Of a DNA stretch of 54,059 bases, positions 17,612 through 27,787 are shown piece after piece. The notes beneath the pieces were generated by a model, which saw only the letters and a list, made by a program, of their open reading frames with translations, was not told where the DNA came from and did not search any database. Made by a program: the position numbers and the translations under genes. The stretch comes from Burkholderiaceae bacterium (GTDB lineage Bacteria > Pseudomonadota > Gammaproteobacteria > Burkholderiales > Burkholderiaceae_C). The DNA lies in NCBI GenBank assembly GCA_013360485.1, contig JABWBN010000005.1, positions 1-54,059 of the forward strand, in the 5' to 3' direction. Position 1 is the first letter of the stretch, and every line of letters begins with the position of its first letter.

Positions 17612-17650
17612 GCTTGGGAAGCTGCCGTTCTACCATTGAACTACACCCGC
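17612..17650 (-). tRNA. 5' exon of interrupted tRNA-Gly(CCC)
   Basis: 39 nt: acceptor GCGGGTG, TA, D arm GTTC-AATGGTA-GAAC, G, anticodon stem GCAGC, loop TTCCCAA (anticodon CCC) and the first two bases GC of the 3' anticodon strand. It is followed at once by the intron 5' end GTGCG. The D arm matches the internal tRNA exactly (GTTCAATGGTAGAAC), while acceptor and anticodon stems differ. Confidence 0.9.
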
Positions 17651-17660
17651 GCGAGGCGCA

Positions 17661-17666
17661 AGTGTA
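17661..17666 (-). promoter_or_regulatory. Possible -10 box of the tRNA-Gly/intron transcript
   Basis: TACACT on the minus strand, ending 10 nt before the first tRNA base. Spacing fits a start a few bases upstream of the tRNA 5' end. No convincing -35 was seen. This promoter would drive the host tRNA exons, the intron, its internal tRNA and the maturase together. Confidence 0.4.
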
Positions 17667-17784
17667 GCGCGGTCGTTGGGCCGGTGCGGCGCACGGGGCC
17701 GTAGCATTGCGGCATCCGCGGGCGGTCGACACGGTAGTTCCCTGTCTGGCGCCCGCCAGGGGGCTGAGGCATGATCGGCCGAGA

Positions 17785-18702
17785 ATGAACGAGCCGATCC
17801 AGATGTTGTACCTGGGTGCCGACGTGCCCGACCTGGGTACATCGGCCTATGGCCCGTTCGTGGTGCATCCGGTCGAAGACCTGGCGCAGCTCGAGGTTGC
17901 GCTGGCTCAGGCACCGTATGACGCCATCGTCGCCGCGTTCGATGACCCGCGTTCGCTGTACTCACTGGCGCTGTGGCCCGCGCTGCCGCGGGCGGTGCTC
18001 GACAGCGCCTTCGTGGCCGTCGCGCCCGAGCCAGAGGTGGGCGACGTTCTGCGTCTGGTGCACTTGGGCGTGCAGGATGTGCTGCCGCGCCGCGAGGCCG
18101 GTGCAGATGCGGTGGCGCGTTGCGTGCGGCTGGCACTGGAGCGCAAGCGGGTCGAGCGGGCCGCGCGGCGTGCCTATGCCACCGACTTGGCCACCGGCCT
18201 GCCCAACCATGCGCAGCTCATGGAGCACCTGACCCATCTGCTGGCCCTGCGCGAGCGCGAGCCGGCGGCCATGGGTGTCCTGGCCGTGCGACTGCAGGGG
18301 TTGTCGGGCATCGAGTCTCGGCTGGGCGCCGAGGCCGCCAACGTGTTGCGTCGCAAGGCCGCCGTGCGCTTGCGCTCAGGGCTGCGCGCGAGCGATGTGG
18401 TGGCGTCGGTGGGCAGCGATTGCTTCGTCGTGATGCTGGCCTGGATCGACGAGCAGTCCGCCGCCGAGGGCGTGTCGGCCAAGCTCGCGCTGGCCCTGCA
18501 GCGGCCGTTCACGGTGGCGGGCGAAGAGCTGGGGCTCGGCGTGAGCATCGGCATCGGGCAATACCCGGCCCACGGCAAAGACGCCGACACGCTGCTGCGG
18601 CGCGCGTTGGCCCAGGCCGGTGGCGTGGCAGCCGTGGGTTCTGCCAACCGGGCCAGGCGTACCGAGCGCCACGGCCCCCCGGCCGCCAACGACGAAGGCT
18701 GA
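17785..18702 (+). CDS. Receiver-like plus degenerate GGDEF protein
   Basis: 305 residues from MNEPIQMLYLGADV. Residues 1-120 have the strand/helix pattern of a response-regulator receiver (APYDAIVAAFDDP, LGVQDVLPRREAGADAVARCV), but I see no clear phospho-acceptor Asp/Lys set, so it may be a pseudo-receiver. Residues 130-290 follow the GGDEF fold: DLATGLPNHAQLMEHL, VLAVRLQGLSGIESRLG, and SIGIGQYPAHGKDADTLLRRALAQA. The signature loop is GSDCF (210-214) instead of GGDEF, so diguanylate cyclase activity is doubtful; it may bind c-di-GMP/GTP or partners instead. Divergent from the interrupted tRNA, convergent with gabD. Confidence 0.85.
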   Translation: MNEPIQMLYLGADVPDLGTSAYGPFVVHPVEDLAQLEVALAQAPYDAIVAAFDDPRSLYSLALWPALPRAVLDSAFVAVAPEPEVGDVLRLVHLGVQDVLPRREAGADAVARCVRLALERKRVERAARRAYATDLATGLPNHAQLMEHLTHLLALREREPAAMGVLAVRLQGLSGIESRLGAEAANVLRRKAAVRLRSGLRASDVVASVGSDCFVVMLAWIDEQSAAEGVSAKLALALQRPFTVAGEELGLGVSIGIGQYPAHGKDADTLLRRALAQAGGVAAVGSANRARRTERHGPPAANDEG

Positions 18703-18735
18703 AGTCCGCCTTCGCGCCCCAGCGCCGACGGCGCT
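18693..18735. terminator. Two small hairpins between convergent GGDEF gene and gabD
   Basis: CGAAGGC / GCCTTCG with an 8-nt loop (18693-18714) overlaps the GGDEF stop, and AGCGCC-GAC-GGCGCT (18721-18735) overlaps the gabD stop. Neither has a U-tract. They are likely transcript-end stems shared by the two converging genes. Confidence 0.4.
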
Positions 18736-20212
18736 ACTTCAGGATGTCGCCCAGGCAGAGATACTTGATCTCGACGTAGTCGTCCATGCCCTGGTGTGCC
18801 CCTTCGCGGCCCAGGCCCGATTGCTTGACGCCGCCGAAGGGCACTTCGGCGGTGGAAATGAGCCCGGTGTTGACGGCCACCATGCCGTACTCCAGCGCCT
18901 CGCCGACTCGGAAAATGCGGCCGATGTCGCGGCTGTAGAAGTAGCTGGCCAGGCCGAACTCCGTGGCGTTGGCCAGTTCGATCGCCTCGGCCTCGGTCGT
19001 GAAGCGGAACACGGGCGCCACTGGGCCGAAGGTCTCTTCGCGCGAGCACAGCATCTCGGGCGTGACGTTGGCCAGCACGGTGGGCGTGTAGAAGCGATCG
19101 CCCAGACGCTGGCCGCCCACCACCACGCGCGCACCCTTGCTCACGGCATCGGCCACATGGCTCTCGACCTTGGTGATGGCCTGGTCGTCGATCAGCGGGC
19201 CCTGGCAGACGCCGGTCTCGAAGCCATTGCCCACCTTGATGCCCTGGGCCTTGGCGGCGAGCTTCTCGACAAAGGCGTCGTACACGCATTCCTGCACGTA
19301 AAAGCGGTTGGCGCACACGCAGGTCTGGCCGGCGTTGCGGTACTTGCTGACGGTGGCGCCTTCGACGGCGCTGTCGATGTCGGCATCGTCGAAGACGATG
19401 AAGGGCGCATTGCCGCCGAGTTCGAGCGATACCTTCTTGATCGTCGACGCGCACTGGCGCGCCAGGATGCGGCCGACCTCGGTGGAGCCGGTGAACGACA
19501 GATGCCGCACCACATCGCTCGAGCACAGAACCTTGCCGATCTCGATGGAATTGTCGCCATCGGCGGTGACGATGTTCAGCACACCCGATGGCATGCCGGC
19601 GCGCAGCGCCAGTTCGGCCACGGCCAGGGCCGACAGCGGCGTCTGTTCGGCCGGCTTGATGACCACCGGGCAGCCCGCGGCCAGGGCGGGCGCCACCTTG
19701 CGGGTGATCATGCCGATGGGGAAGTTCCAGGGCGTGATCGCCGCGCACACGCCGATGGGCTGCTTGATGACCAGGTAGCGCTTGTTGTTGTCGGTGGTGG
19801 GGATGGTTTCGCCATAGACGCGCTTGGCCTCCTCGGCGAACCACTCGATGAAGCTGGCGGCGTAGCCCACCTCACCCTTGGCCTCGGGCAGCGGCTTGCC
19901 CTGCTCGGCGGTCATGATGCGCGCCAGGTCGTCGGCATGCTGGTGCAGCAGATGGAACCACTTCATCAGGACCGCCGCGCGTTCCTTGGCCGTCTTGCTG
20001 CGCCAGGGACCCCATGCGCGTTCGGCCGCGACGATGGCGTTGTGGCAGTCCACCGGGCCCAGGTTGGCCACCTCGGCCAGCTTCAGGCCGGTGGCCGGGT
20101 CGGTCACGTCGAAACGCGCACTGCCGGCCACCCACTCGCCCCCGATGAGGGCATCGGTCTTGAGCAGGCTCGGGTCGTTCAGGTTCGCCAGCGGCGAGGT
20201 CTTCATGTCCAT
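18734..20212 (-). CDS. gabD: NAD(P)-dependent succinate-semialdehyde dehydrogenase
   Basis: 492 residues, the family's usual length. Aldehyde dehydrogenase motifs in order: TPWNFPIGMITRKVAPALAAGC, VIKPAEQTPLSAL (cofactor Lys/Glu), FTGSTEVGR, the catalytic-base segment VSLELGGNAPFIVFDDAD and the nucleophile in NAGQTCVCANRFYVQ (Cys298), then ETFGPVAPVFRF and VPFGGVKQSGLGREGAHQG. The TCVC context and neighbouring gabT point to succinate semialdehyde rather than another aldehyde. It turns the product of GABA transamination into succinate for the TCA cycle. It lies 124 bp downstream of gabT on the same strand, probably one operon, under the divergent MocR-type regulator. Confidence 0.95.
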   Translation of the reverse strand: MDMKTSPLANLNDPSLLKTDALIGGEWVAGSARFDVTDPATGLKLAEVANLGPVDCHNAIVAAERAWGPWRSKTAKERAAVLMKWFHLLHQHADDLARIMTAEQGKPLPEAKGEVGYAASFIEWFAEEAKRVYGETIPTTDNNKRYLVIKQPIGVCAAITPWNFPIGMITRKVAPALAAGCPVVIKPAEQTPLSALAVAELALRAGMPSGVLNIVTADGDNSIEIGKVLCSSDVVRHLSFTGSTEVGRILARQCASTIKKVSLELGGNAPFIVFDDADIDSAVEGATVSKYRNAGQTCVCANRFYVQECVYDAFVEKLAAKAQGIKVGNGFETGVCQGPLIDDQAITKVESHVADAVSKGARVVVGGQRLGDRFYTPTVLANVTPEMLCSREETFGPVAPVFRFTTEAEAIELANATEFGLASYFYSRDIGRIFRVGEALEYGMVAVNTGLISTAEVPFGGVKQSGLGREGAHQGMDDYVEIKYLCLGDILK

Positions 20213-20336
20213 CGGGTTCTCCAGGAAATCGCTGACGTCAACTCTACCGGCTCGCAGGCGACAGCAAGCTCAACTGGGTTGCGCTCAGCGCTGCCTCGGT
20301 CGATGCTGGACCCGCGAGTCGTTCATGACCCGGCGC

Positions 20337-21641
20337 TCAGCGGCAGCGGTCGAAACACTCCGCCAGTATCGCCAGCCCCTCGTCGAGCAATGCGTCCGAA
20401 GCTGTCAACGGCACCAACACCCGGATCACGTTGCCATGGGTGCCGCACGACAGCAGGATCAGCCCCGCCTGGGCGGCGGCCTTGACCACGGCCTGGGTGA
20501 GCGCAGCGTCGGGTACGGGGTGGGTGCCAGCGGCACCGGGCTTGAACAGCTCGACGGCCACCATGGCGCCCAGTCCCCGCACGTCGCCGATGGCCGGGTG
20601 GCGCGCGGCCATGTCGCGCAGGCCCTGCTGCAGGCGGGCGCCGACGTCGCGGCTGCGCGCGAGGAGACCGTCGCGCTCGAACGTCTCGATCACCGCCAGG
20701 GCAGCCGCGCAGCCCAGCGGGCTGCCCGCGTAGGTGCCACCCAGTCCGCCGGGGCCGGGGGCGTCCATCATCTCGGCGCGGCCAATGATGGCGGACAGCG
20801 GGTAGCCGCCCGCCAGCGACTTGGCCATGGTGATGATGTCCGGTGCCGCGCCCTCCCATTGCTCGCAGGCCAGCCAGGTGCCCGTGCGTCCGGCGCCGGT
20901 CTGCACCTCGTCGGCGATGAGCACGATGCCGTGGGCATCGCACAGCGCTCGCAGGCGCTGCACGAACTCGACAGGCGCGACATAGAAGCCGCCTTCGCCC
21001 TGCACCGGTTCGAGGATGATGGCTGCCACGCGGGCCGGTTCGACGTCGTACTTGAAGATCGACTCGATCGAGGCCATGGCGTCATCCACGCTCACGCCAT
21101 GCAGCGCGCAAGGGTACTGGGCGTGATAGACCTCGGCCGGGAAGGGTCCGAAGCCGATCTTGTAGGGGGCCACCTTGCCGGTGAGCGCCATGCCCATCAT
21201 CGTGCGGCCGTGGAAGCCGCCGCCGAAGGCGATCACCGCCTGGCGCTTGGTGTAAGCGCGGGCCACCTTGATGGCGTTCTCCACCGCTTCGGCGCCGGTG
21301 GTCATGAAGAAACTCTTCTTGGGCCAGGCGCCCGGCGCCATGGCATTGAGCCGCTCGGCCAGGTCGAGGTAGGGCTCGTAGGCCAGGACCTGGAAGCAGG
21401 TGTGGGTGTAGCGCTCGAGCTGGGCCTGGACCGCAGCCGTTACCGCGGGGTGACGGTGCCCGGTGTTGAGCACCGCGATGCCGCCGGCGAAGTCGATGTA
21501 GCGGCGCCCCTCCACATCCCACACCTCGGCGTTCTCGGCGCGCACAACGAAGATCTCGTGCGCCTGGCCCAGCCCTGCGGGCAGGGCGGCGCGGCGGCGG
21601 GCCATCAGGGTGGCGTTGGTGAGGTGGGCATCGCGTTGCAT
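20337..21641 (-). CDS. gabT: 4-aminobutyrate aminotransferase
   Basis: 434 residues from the ATG at 21641 (MQRDAHLTNATLMARRRAALPAGL), with GGGGA upstream. Class III PLP aminotransferase: WDVEGRRYIDFAGGIAVLNTGH, TTGAEAVENAIKVARAYT, FGGGFHGRTMMGMALTG, the cofactor Asp in IADEVQTGAGRTG, and the Schiff-base Lys274 in IITMAKSLAGGYPLSAIIG. It moves the amino group of GABA to 2-oxoglutarate, giving succinate semialdehyde for gabD. The gabD neighbour and the divergent GabR-like gene support GABA over ornithine or other omega-amino acids; some enzymes of this type also accept 5-aminovalerate. Confidence 0.94.
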   Translation of the reverse strand: MQRDAHLTNATLMARRRAALPAGLGQAHEIFVVRAENAEVWDVEGRRYIDFAGGIAVLNTGHRHPAVTAAVQAQLERYTHTCFQVLAYEPYLDLAERLNAMAPGAWPKKSFFMTTGAEAVENAIKVARAYTKRQAVIAFGGGFHGRTMMGMALTGKVAPYKIGFGPFPAEVYHAQYPCALHGVSVDDAMASIESIFKYDVEPARVAAIILEPVQGEGGFYVAPVEFVQRLRALCDAHGIVLIADEVQTGAGRTGTWLACEQWEGAAPDIITMAKSLAGGYPLSAIIGRAEMMDAPGPGGLGGTYAGSPLGCAAALAVIETFERDGLLARSRDVGARLQQGLRDMAARHPAIGDVRGLGAMVAVELFKPGAAGTHPVPDAALTQAVVKAAAQAGLILLSCGTHGNVIRVLVPLTASDALLDEGLAILAECFDRCR

Positions 21642-21662
21642 GGAGTCCCCGGTCGTCGTTTC

Positions 21663-21674
21663 GAGTGCGCACTC
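21663..21674. promoter_or_regulatory. 12-bp palindrome in the gabT-mocR divergent region
   Basis: GAGTGCGCACTC, perfect, 22-33 bp upstream of the gabT start codon. It lies where a gabT promoter or operator would be. A direct repeat GTACAG at 21701-21706 and 21748-21753 also occurs in this region and could be a MocR/GabR half-site pair; the link is inferred. Confidence 0.4.
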
Positions 21675-21757
21675 TAGATCTCGAGGGGCGGCGCTACCAT
21701 GTACAGCCGGCAGTTGCCGAGCGATCACTGTGCAGGCTCGCCGACCGGTACAGATCG

Positions 21758-21779
21758 GGCGCACGGCCGGCCGTGCGCC
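21758..21779. promoter_or_regulatory. 22-bp perfect palindrome upstream of the MocR-type regulator
   Basis: Arms of 11 bp (GGCGCACGGCC and its complement) with no spacer, 38-59 bp before the regulator ATG. Either an operator or a stem in the regulator's leader RNA. Confidence 0.45.
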
Positions 21780-21816
21780 GCCAGGAACACACACTGCAAC
21801 ACCTGCCTCACCCAGC

Positions 21817-23226
21817 ATGCTCACCCTCCAGCCCTTGTCCTCGGTGCCACTGGTGGTGCAGATCGTCGACGGCCTGCGCCGGCTCGTCGAGGAGGGGGCG
21901 TTGCGGGCGGGCACCAAGGTGCCGTCGATCCGCCAGTTCGCGCATGCCCATCAGGTGAGCGTGTTCACCGTCGTCGAGGCCTACGACCGGTTGGTGGCGC
22001 AGGGGTTGCTGGTGTCGCGCCCGCACTCGGGCTTTTTCGTGCGCAAGCGTGCCGGCACGGCACCCAGCGTGGCGGTGCCGGTGAGCGCCACGGGCGGTAC
22101 CGCGTTCGACGCCATGTGGTACCTGCGCAAGATCTTCGAGAACCGGCACCTGTCCCTGAAGCCCGGATGCGGCTGGCTGCCGCACGACTGGCTGTTCGAG
22201 GACGGGCTCAAGCGCAGTCTGCGCGCCCTGGCGGCAGACGAGGTGGACCTGGGTGGATACGGTGATCCCAAAGGCTTCGGGCCGCTGCGGCGCTTGATCT
22301 GCGACACACTGGCGGAACAGGAAGTCACCGCCACGCCGGAGCAGGTGTTGCTCACCCAGGGCAGCAGCCAGGCGCTCGACCTTGCGGCCCGGCGCCTCGT
22401 GCGCCCGGGCGACGCCGTGCTGGTGGACGATCCCGGCTACGCCAACCTGCTCTTCGGGCTGCGTTTCCTGGGCGCGCGCCTGGTGGGTGCCCCGCGCACC
22501 CCGGTCGGCTGGGACCTGTCGCTGCTGGAAGCGCGTATCGCCGAGCACAAGCCGCGTGTGTTCTTCACCCAGCCGAGGCTGCAAAGCCCCTCCGGCTCGG
22601 TGGCCCAACTGGCTCAGCTGCATCGGGTTCTGCAGCTGGCCGAACGGAACGACATGCTGGTGGTCGAGAACGACATCTACGCCGATCTCGACCCCGATCC
22701 GCGCCCCTCGCTGGCCAGCCTCGACCAGCTCAACCGGGTCGTGCACATCAGCAGCTACTCCAAGACCATTTCACCGAACCTGCGCGTCGGTCATGTGGTG
22801 GCGCATCCCGATCTTGTGGAAGACCTCGCGCAGCTGAAGATGATTGCTGGGTTGACGTCGTCCGAGTTCGGCGAGCGGCTGGCCTACGGCGCGTTGACCG
22901 AGGGTCGCTGGCGCAAGCACTTGAAGGCGCTGCGCGAGCGCCTTGCGCGCTCGCACGAGCACGTCTCGCAGCGCCTGGGCGCTCTGGGGTTCGAGATTTT
23001 CGCCGAGCCCAAGGCCGGCATGTTCCTCTGGGCGCGCCACCCCGCGCTGCCGGATGCCGCGCAGGTGGCCAACGAAGCCGCCGAGGCCGATATCCTGCTG
23101 GGCCCGGGACACCTGTTCAGCGCCGATCTCGAACCGGGACCGTGGCTGCGGTTCAACGTGGCCTGGTGCGGCGACGGGCGGGTGTTCGATTTCCTGGGGC
23201 GTCACAGCAGCCGGCCAGCGACCTGA
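21817..23226 (+). CDS. MocR/GabR-type regulator (GntR DNA-binding domain plus aminotransferase fold)
   Basis: 469 residues from MLTLQPLSSVPLVVQIVDGL. Residues 1-75 are a GntR winged helix (LRAGTKVPSIRQFAHAHQVSVFTVVEAYDRLVAQGLLVSRPHSGFFV). From about 110 a fold-type I aminotransferase follows: YGDPKGFGPLRRLIC, LLTQGSSQALDLAARRL, VDDPGYANLLF, VVENDIYADLD and the PLP-Lys segment HISSYSKTISPNLRVGHV. Such proteins sense a PLP adduct and activate or repress a neighbouring aminotransferase operon. It is divergent from gabT, 175 bp apart, so gabT-gabD is the obvious target. No amino-terminal extension upstream of this ATG matches the family. Confidence 0.92.
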   Translation: MLTLQPLSSVPLVVQIVDGLRRLVEEGALRAGTKVPSIRQFAHAHQVSVFTVVEAYDRLVAQGLLVSRPHSGFFVRKRAGTAPSVAVPVSATGGTAFDAMWYLRKIFENRHLSLKPGCGWLPHDWLFEDGLKRSLRALAADEVDLGGYGDPKGFGPLRRLICDTLAEQEVTATPEQVLLTQGSSQALDLAARRLVRPGDAVLVDDPGYANLLFGLRFLGARLVGAPRTPVGWDLSLLEARIAEHKPRVFFTQPRLQSPSGSVAQLAQLHRVLQLAERNDMLVVENDIYADLDPDPRPSLASLDQLNRVVHISSYSKTISPNLRVGHVVAHPDLVEDLAQLKMIAGLTSSEFGERLAYGALTEGRWRKHLKALRERLARSHEHVSQRLGALGFEIFAEPKAGMFLWARHPALPDAAQVANEAAEADILLGPGHLFSADLEPGPWLRFNVAWCGDGRVFDFLGRHSSRPAT

Positions 23227-23263
23227 CGCCGGCCACGCAGGCCTTGTCAGCGGGGGGCAACGA

Positions 23264-23269
23264 TAGAAT
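23264..23269 (+). promoter_or_regulatory. -10-like TAGAAT just before alaS
   Basis: TAGAAT ends 9 nt before the alaS ATG and no Shine-Dalgarno sequence lies between. This spacing places the transcript start at or next to the ATG, i.e. a leaderless mRNA. The -35 is poor. Confidence 0.5.
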
Positions 23270-23278
23270 CGCTCCCCT

Positions 23279-25918
<2,640 letters not shown>

Positions 25919-26479
25919 ATGGCGACACCTGCGCCGGTCACCATCCGCCGGGCCACTCAGGCCGACGCCCCCGCCTACGCCCGCATCATGGGCGACCCGC
26001 TGGTAATGCCGACGCTGCTGCAGTTGCCCTACACCAGCGAGGAAGCCTGGCGCGCCCGCCTGGCCGAGACGCTGGCGCCAGGCAAGGCCGATCTCCTGCT
26101 CGTGGCTGAGCGGCCCGATGCACGGGGTGCAATGGAAGTCGTGGGCACCGCCGGGCTGCATCCGGCGGGTCCGGCTGTGCGCCGGCGGCATGCGATGCAT
26201 CTGGGCATCAGCGTGGCGGGGCATGCGCAGGGGCAGGGCGTGGGCAGTGCCTTGATGCAGGCGCTGTGTGACTACGCCGACCGCTGGGGCCATGTCCTGC
26301 GGTTGGAGCTCACGGTCTTTGTCGACAACGACCGGGCGATTGCGCTCTACCAGCGTTTCGGTTTTCGGCACGAGGGCGTGCACCGCGGTTTCGCACTGCG
26401 TGACGGCGCCTATGTGGACGTGATTTCGATGGCTCGGCTGCACCCGGCGCCGCCGCGAATAGACACCGCGCTTTCCTGA
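25919..26479 (+). CDS. GNAT-family N-acetyltransferase
   Basis: 186 residues; its ATG follows the alaS TGA with no gap, so translation is probably coupled. GNAT motifs: [21 protein letters not shown] at the N-terminus, [27 protein letters not shown] (acetyl-CoA pyrophosphate loop Q/RxxGxG/A) and [39 protein letters not shown]. The ending resembles small-molecule or protein alpha-amino acetyltransferases of the RimJ/RimL neighbourhood (GNAT 'YhhY' type). Substrate unknown. The next gene begins 11 bp later, making a likely alaS-GNAT-SEC-C transcript. Confidence 0.88.
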   Translation: MATPAPVTIRRATQADAPAYARIMGDPLVMPTLLQLPYTSEEAWRARLAETLAPGKADLLLVAERPDARGAMEVVGTAGLHPAGPAVRRRHAMHLGISVAGHAQGQGVGSALMQALCDYADRWGHVLRLELTVFVDNDRAIALYQRFGFRHEGVHRGFALRDGAYVDVISMARLHPAPPRIDTALS

Positions 26480-26490
26480 GGGAACTGGTG

Positions 26491-27255
26491 ATGAGCGACG
26501 TGATGCACAGCACCGAGGCCGACATCGAGGCCTTGGAGCAACTCTGTGAGCAGCTCAGCGGCTTCGGCGCCGATGTATCGCTGGAGTGGGTCGATGGCTT
26601 CATGACCGCTTTGCTGGCAAGCCGGCGAGCCATCATGCCCAGCGAATGGTTGCCCGCGATGTTCGGAGACGCATTCGAGCGGGCGTTTGCAGACCCGCCC
26701 GCCGCCACTGCAGCCTTGTCGGCGTTGATGGCGCGCTGGAACGTGCTGGCGCAGCAGCTCGACCCCGCCGAACTCATCGACGAGCCTGACGCGACGCGCC
26801 TGGGGCCGCTCATGATCACCTACGACGACGCGGCGCGACGCCAGGCGGTCGAGGCCGGCATCCTGACCCAGGAGGAAGCCGAGGTCGCCTTGCAGACGGG
26901 TGCGCTCTGGGCCGACGGGTTTCGATCCGCCATCGAGGCCTTCGCCGAGGACTGGCCGCAGCCCGACACCGATACGGAGGACGGTCGTTGGTACGACGAC
27001 TGCCTGATGCGCGTGTTTGCGCTGATGCTGGAGAGCGCCGACCTCGCCGAGTATCTGCAGGTCAGCTATCCAGGCGAGGAGCTCACGCGCGACCAACTCG
27101 TCGACGAGGCCTGCTTCGCGGTGCAGGACCTGCGCTTGTACTGGCTCGATCATCCTGCCAAGCCGCCGACGCGCCGCGTGGAGCCGACTCCCGGGCGAAA
27201 CGACCCGTGCCCCTGTGGCAGCGGCCGCAAGTACAAGCGCTGCCACGGCGCCTAG
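26491..27255 (+). CDS. UPF0149 (YgfB/YecA-like) protein with C-terminal SEC-C zinc motif
   Basis: 254 residues from ATG 26491; a GTG at 26488 is directly adjacent, and AGGGA lies 7 nt upstream of the ATG. Residues 1-205 are the all-helical YecA/UPF0149 fold ([40 protein letters not shown]). The C-terminus is a SEC-C motif, [19 protein letters not shown], that binds Zn2+ through CxC...CH and is known from SecA tails and YecA, where it contacts ribosomes or SecB. A role near the ribosome or Sec pathway is a fair guess only. Downstream, the gene converges on a small membrane protein after 15 bp. Confidence 0.88.
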   Translation: MSDVMHSTEADIEALEQLCEQLSGFGADVSLEWVDGFMTALLASRRAIMPSEWLPAMFGDAFERAFADPPAATAALSALMARWNVLAQQLDPAELIDEPDATRLGPLMITYDDAARRQAVEAGILTQEEAEVALQTGALWADGFRSAIEAFAEDWPQPDTDTEDGRWYDDCLMRVFALMLESADLAEYLQVSYPGEELTRDQLVDEACFAVQDLRLYWLDHPAKPPTRRVEPTPGRNDPCPCGSGRKYKRCHGA

Positions 27256-27270
27256 GCGGGTGCGGGCACG

Positions 27271-27678
27271 CTAGGCGGTGATCGTCCAGTGGTGCTGGCA
27301 TTGCCTGCACGCCACGTGCAGGCGAATGGGCTCGGAAGCGGGGCCGGGCTCGTCGGTGGCGCTGGCGGGCTCAACGAGATGGAACCGGGCATAGGTGTGA
27401 CAGTGAGGGCAGTCAGCCTGGCTGGCGACGAACTCCGCGTGGTTGAGCAGATACAAGTAGCGCCGCATGGCCCACAGCGCAACCACCGCGCAGACCAGCA
27501 CGGCGAGCACGTCGACAAGGCGGTCGACGGGCGAGCTGGCCTGTCCGTAGGCCTCGATCGCGGCGAAGATGCCGACGCCGCACAGGAACGTGAGCACCAT
27601 GTGCGCGTGGCTGCTCAGCAACTCGCGCTCGTACCATTTGCGGAACAGGCGGCGGCGTATGGCGTCGTCCAGGCGCAT
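27271..27678 (-). CDS. Small membrane protein with C-terminal zinc-ribbon-like cysteines
   Basis: 135 residues from the ATG at 27678, with GGGAG 5 nt upstream. Residues 25-45 ([20 protein letters not shown]) and 52-70 ([18 protein letters not shown]) form two membrane helices. The C-terminal half is soluble with CPHC (about 89-92) and CRQC (about 125-128), a four-Cys zinc-ribbon pattern. I recognise no named family; similar small proteins occur in Burkholderiales beside coaBC, divergently as here (109 bp apart). Function unknown. Confidence 0.8.
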   Translation of the reverse strand: MRLDDAIRRRLFRKWYERELLSSHAHMVLTFLCGVGIFAAIEAYGQASSPVDRLVDVLAVLVCAVVALWAMRRYLYLLNHAEFVASQADCPHCHTYARFHLVEPASATDEPGPASEPIRLHVACRQCQHHWTITA

Positions 27679-27774
27679 GATCACTCCCGGCACAGGCTGT
27701 TGAGCATAGTGTGCACCTGGCACGCAACGCCGCGCCTCAACAGGGGCATGCGGCAGACCTGCCGCAGGCTGCGC

Positions 27775-27780
27775 TACATT
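27775..27780 (+). promoter_or_regulatory. -10-like TACATT just before coaBC
   Basis: TACATT ends 7 nt before the coaBC ATG, with no ribosome-binding site between them: probable leaderless start. Confidence 0.45.
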
Positions 27781-27787
27781 GCCCGCC

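Noticed and set aside
14881-17650. Two separate partial tRNA pseudogenes unrelated to each other
   Set aside because: Acceptor strands pair exactly, the halves add to 74 nt, and the group II boundaries fall precisely at the exon ends.
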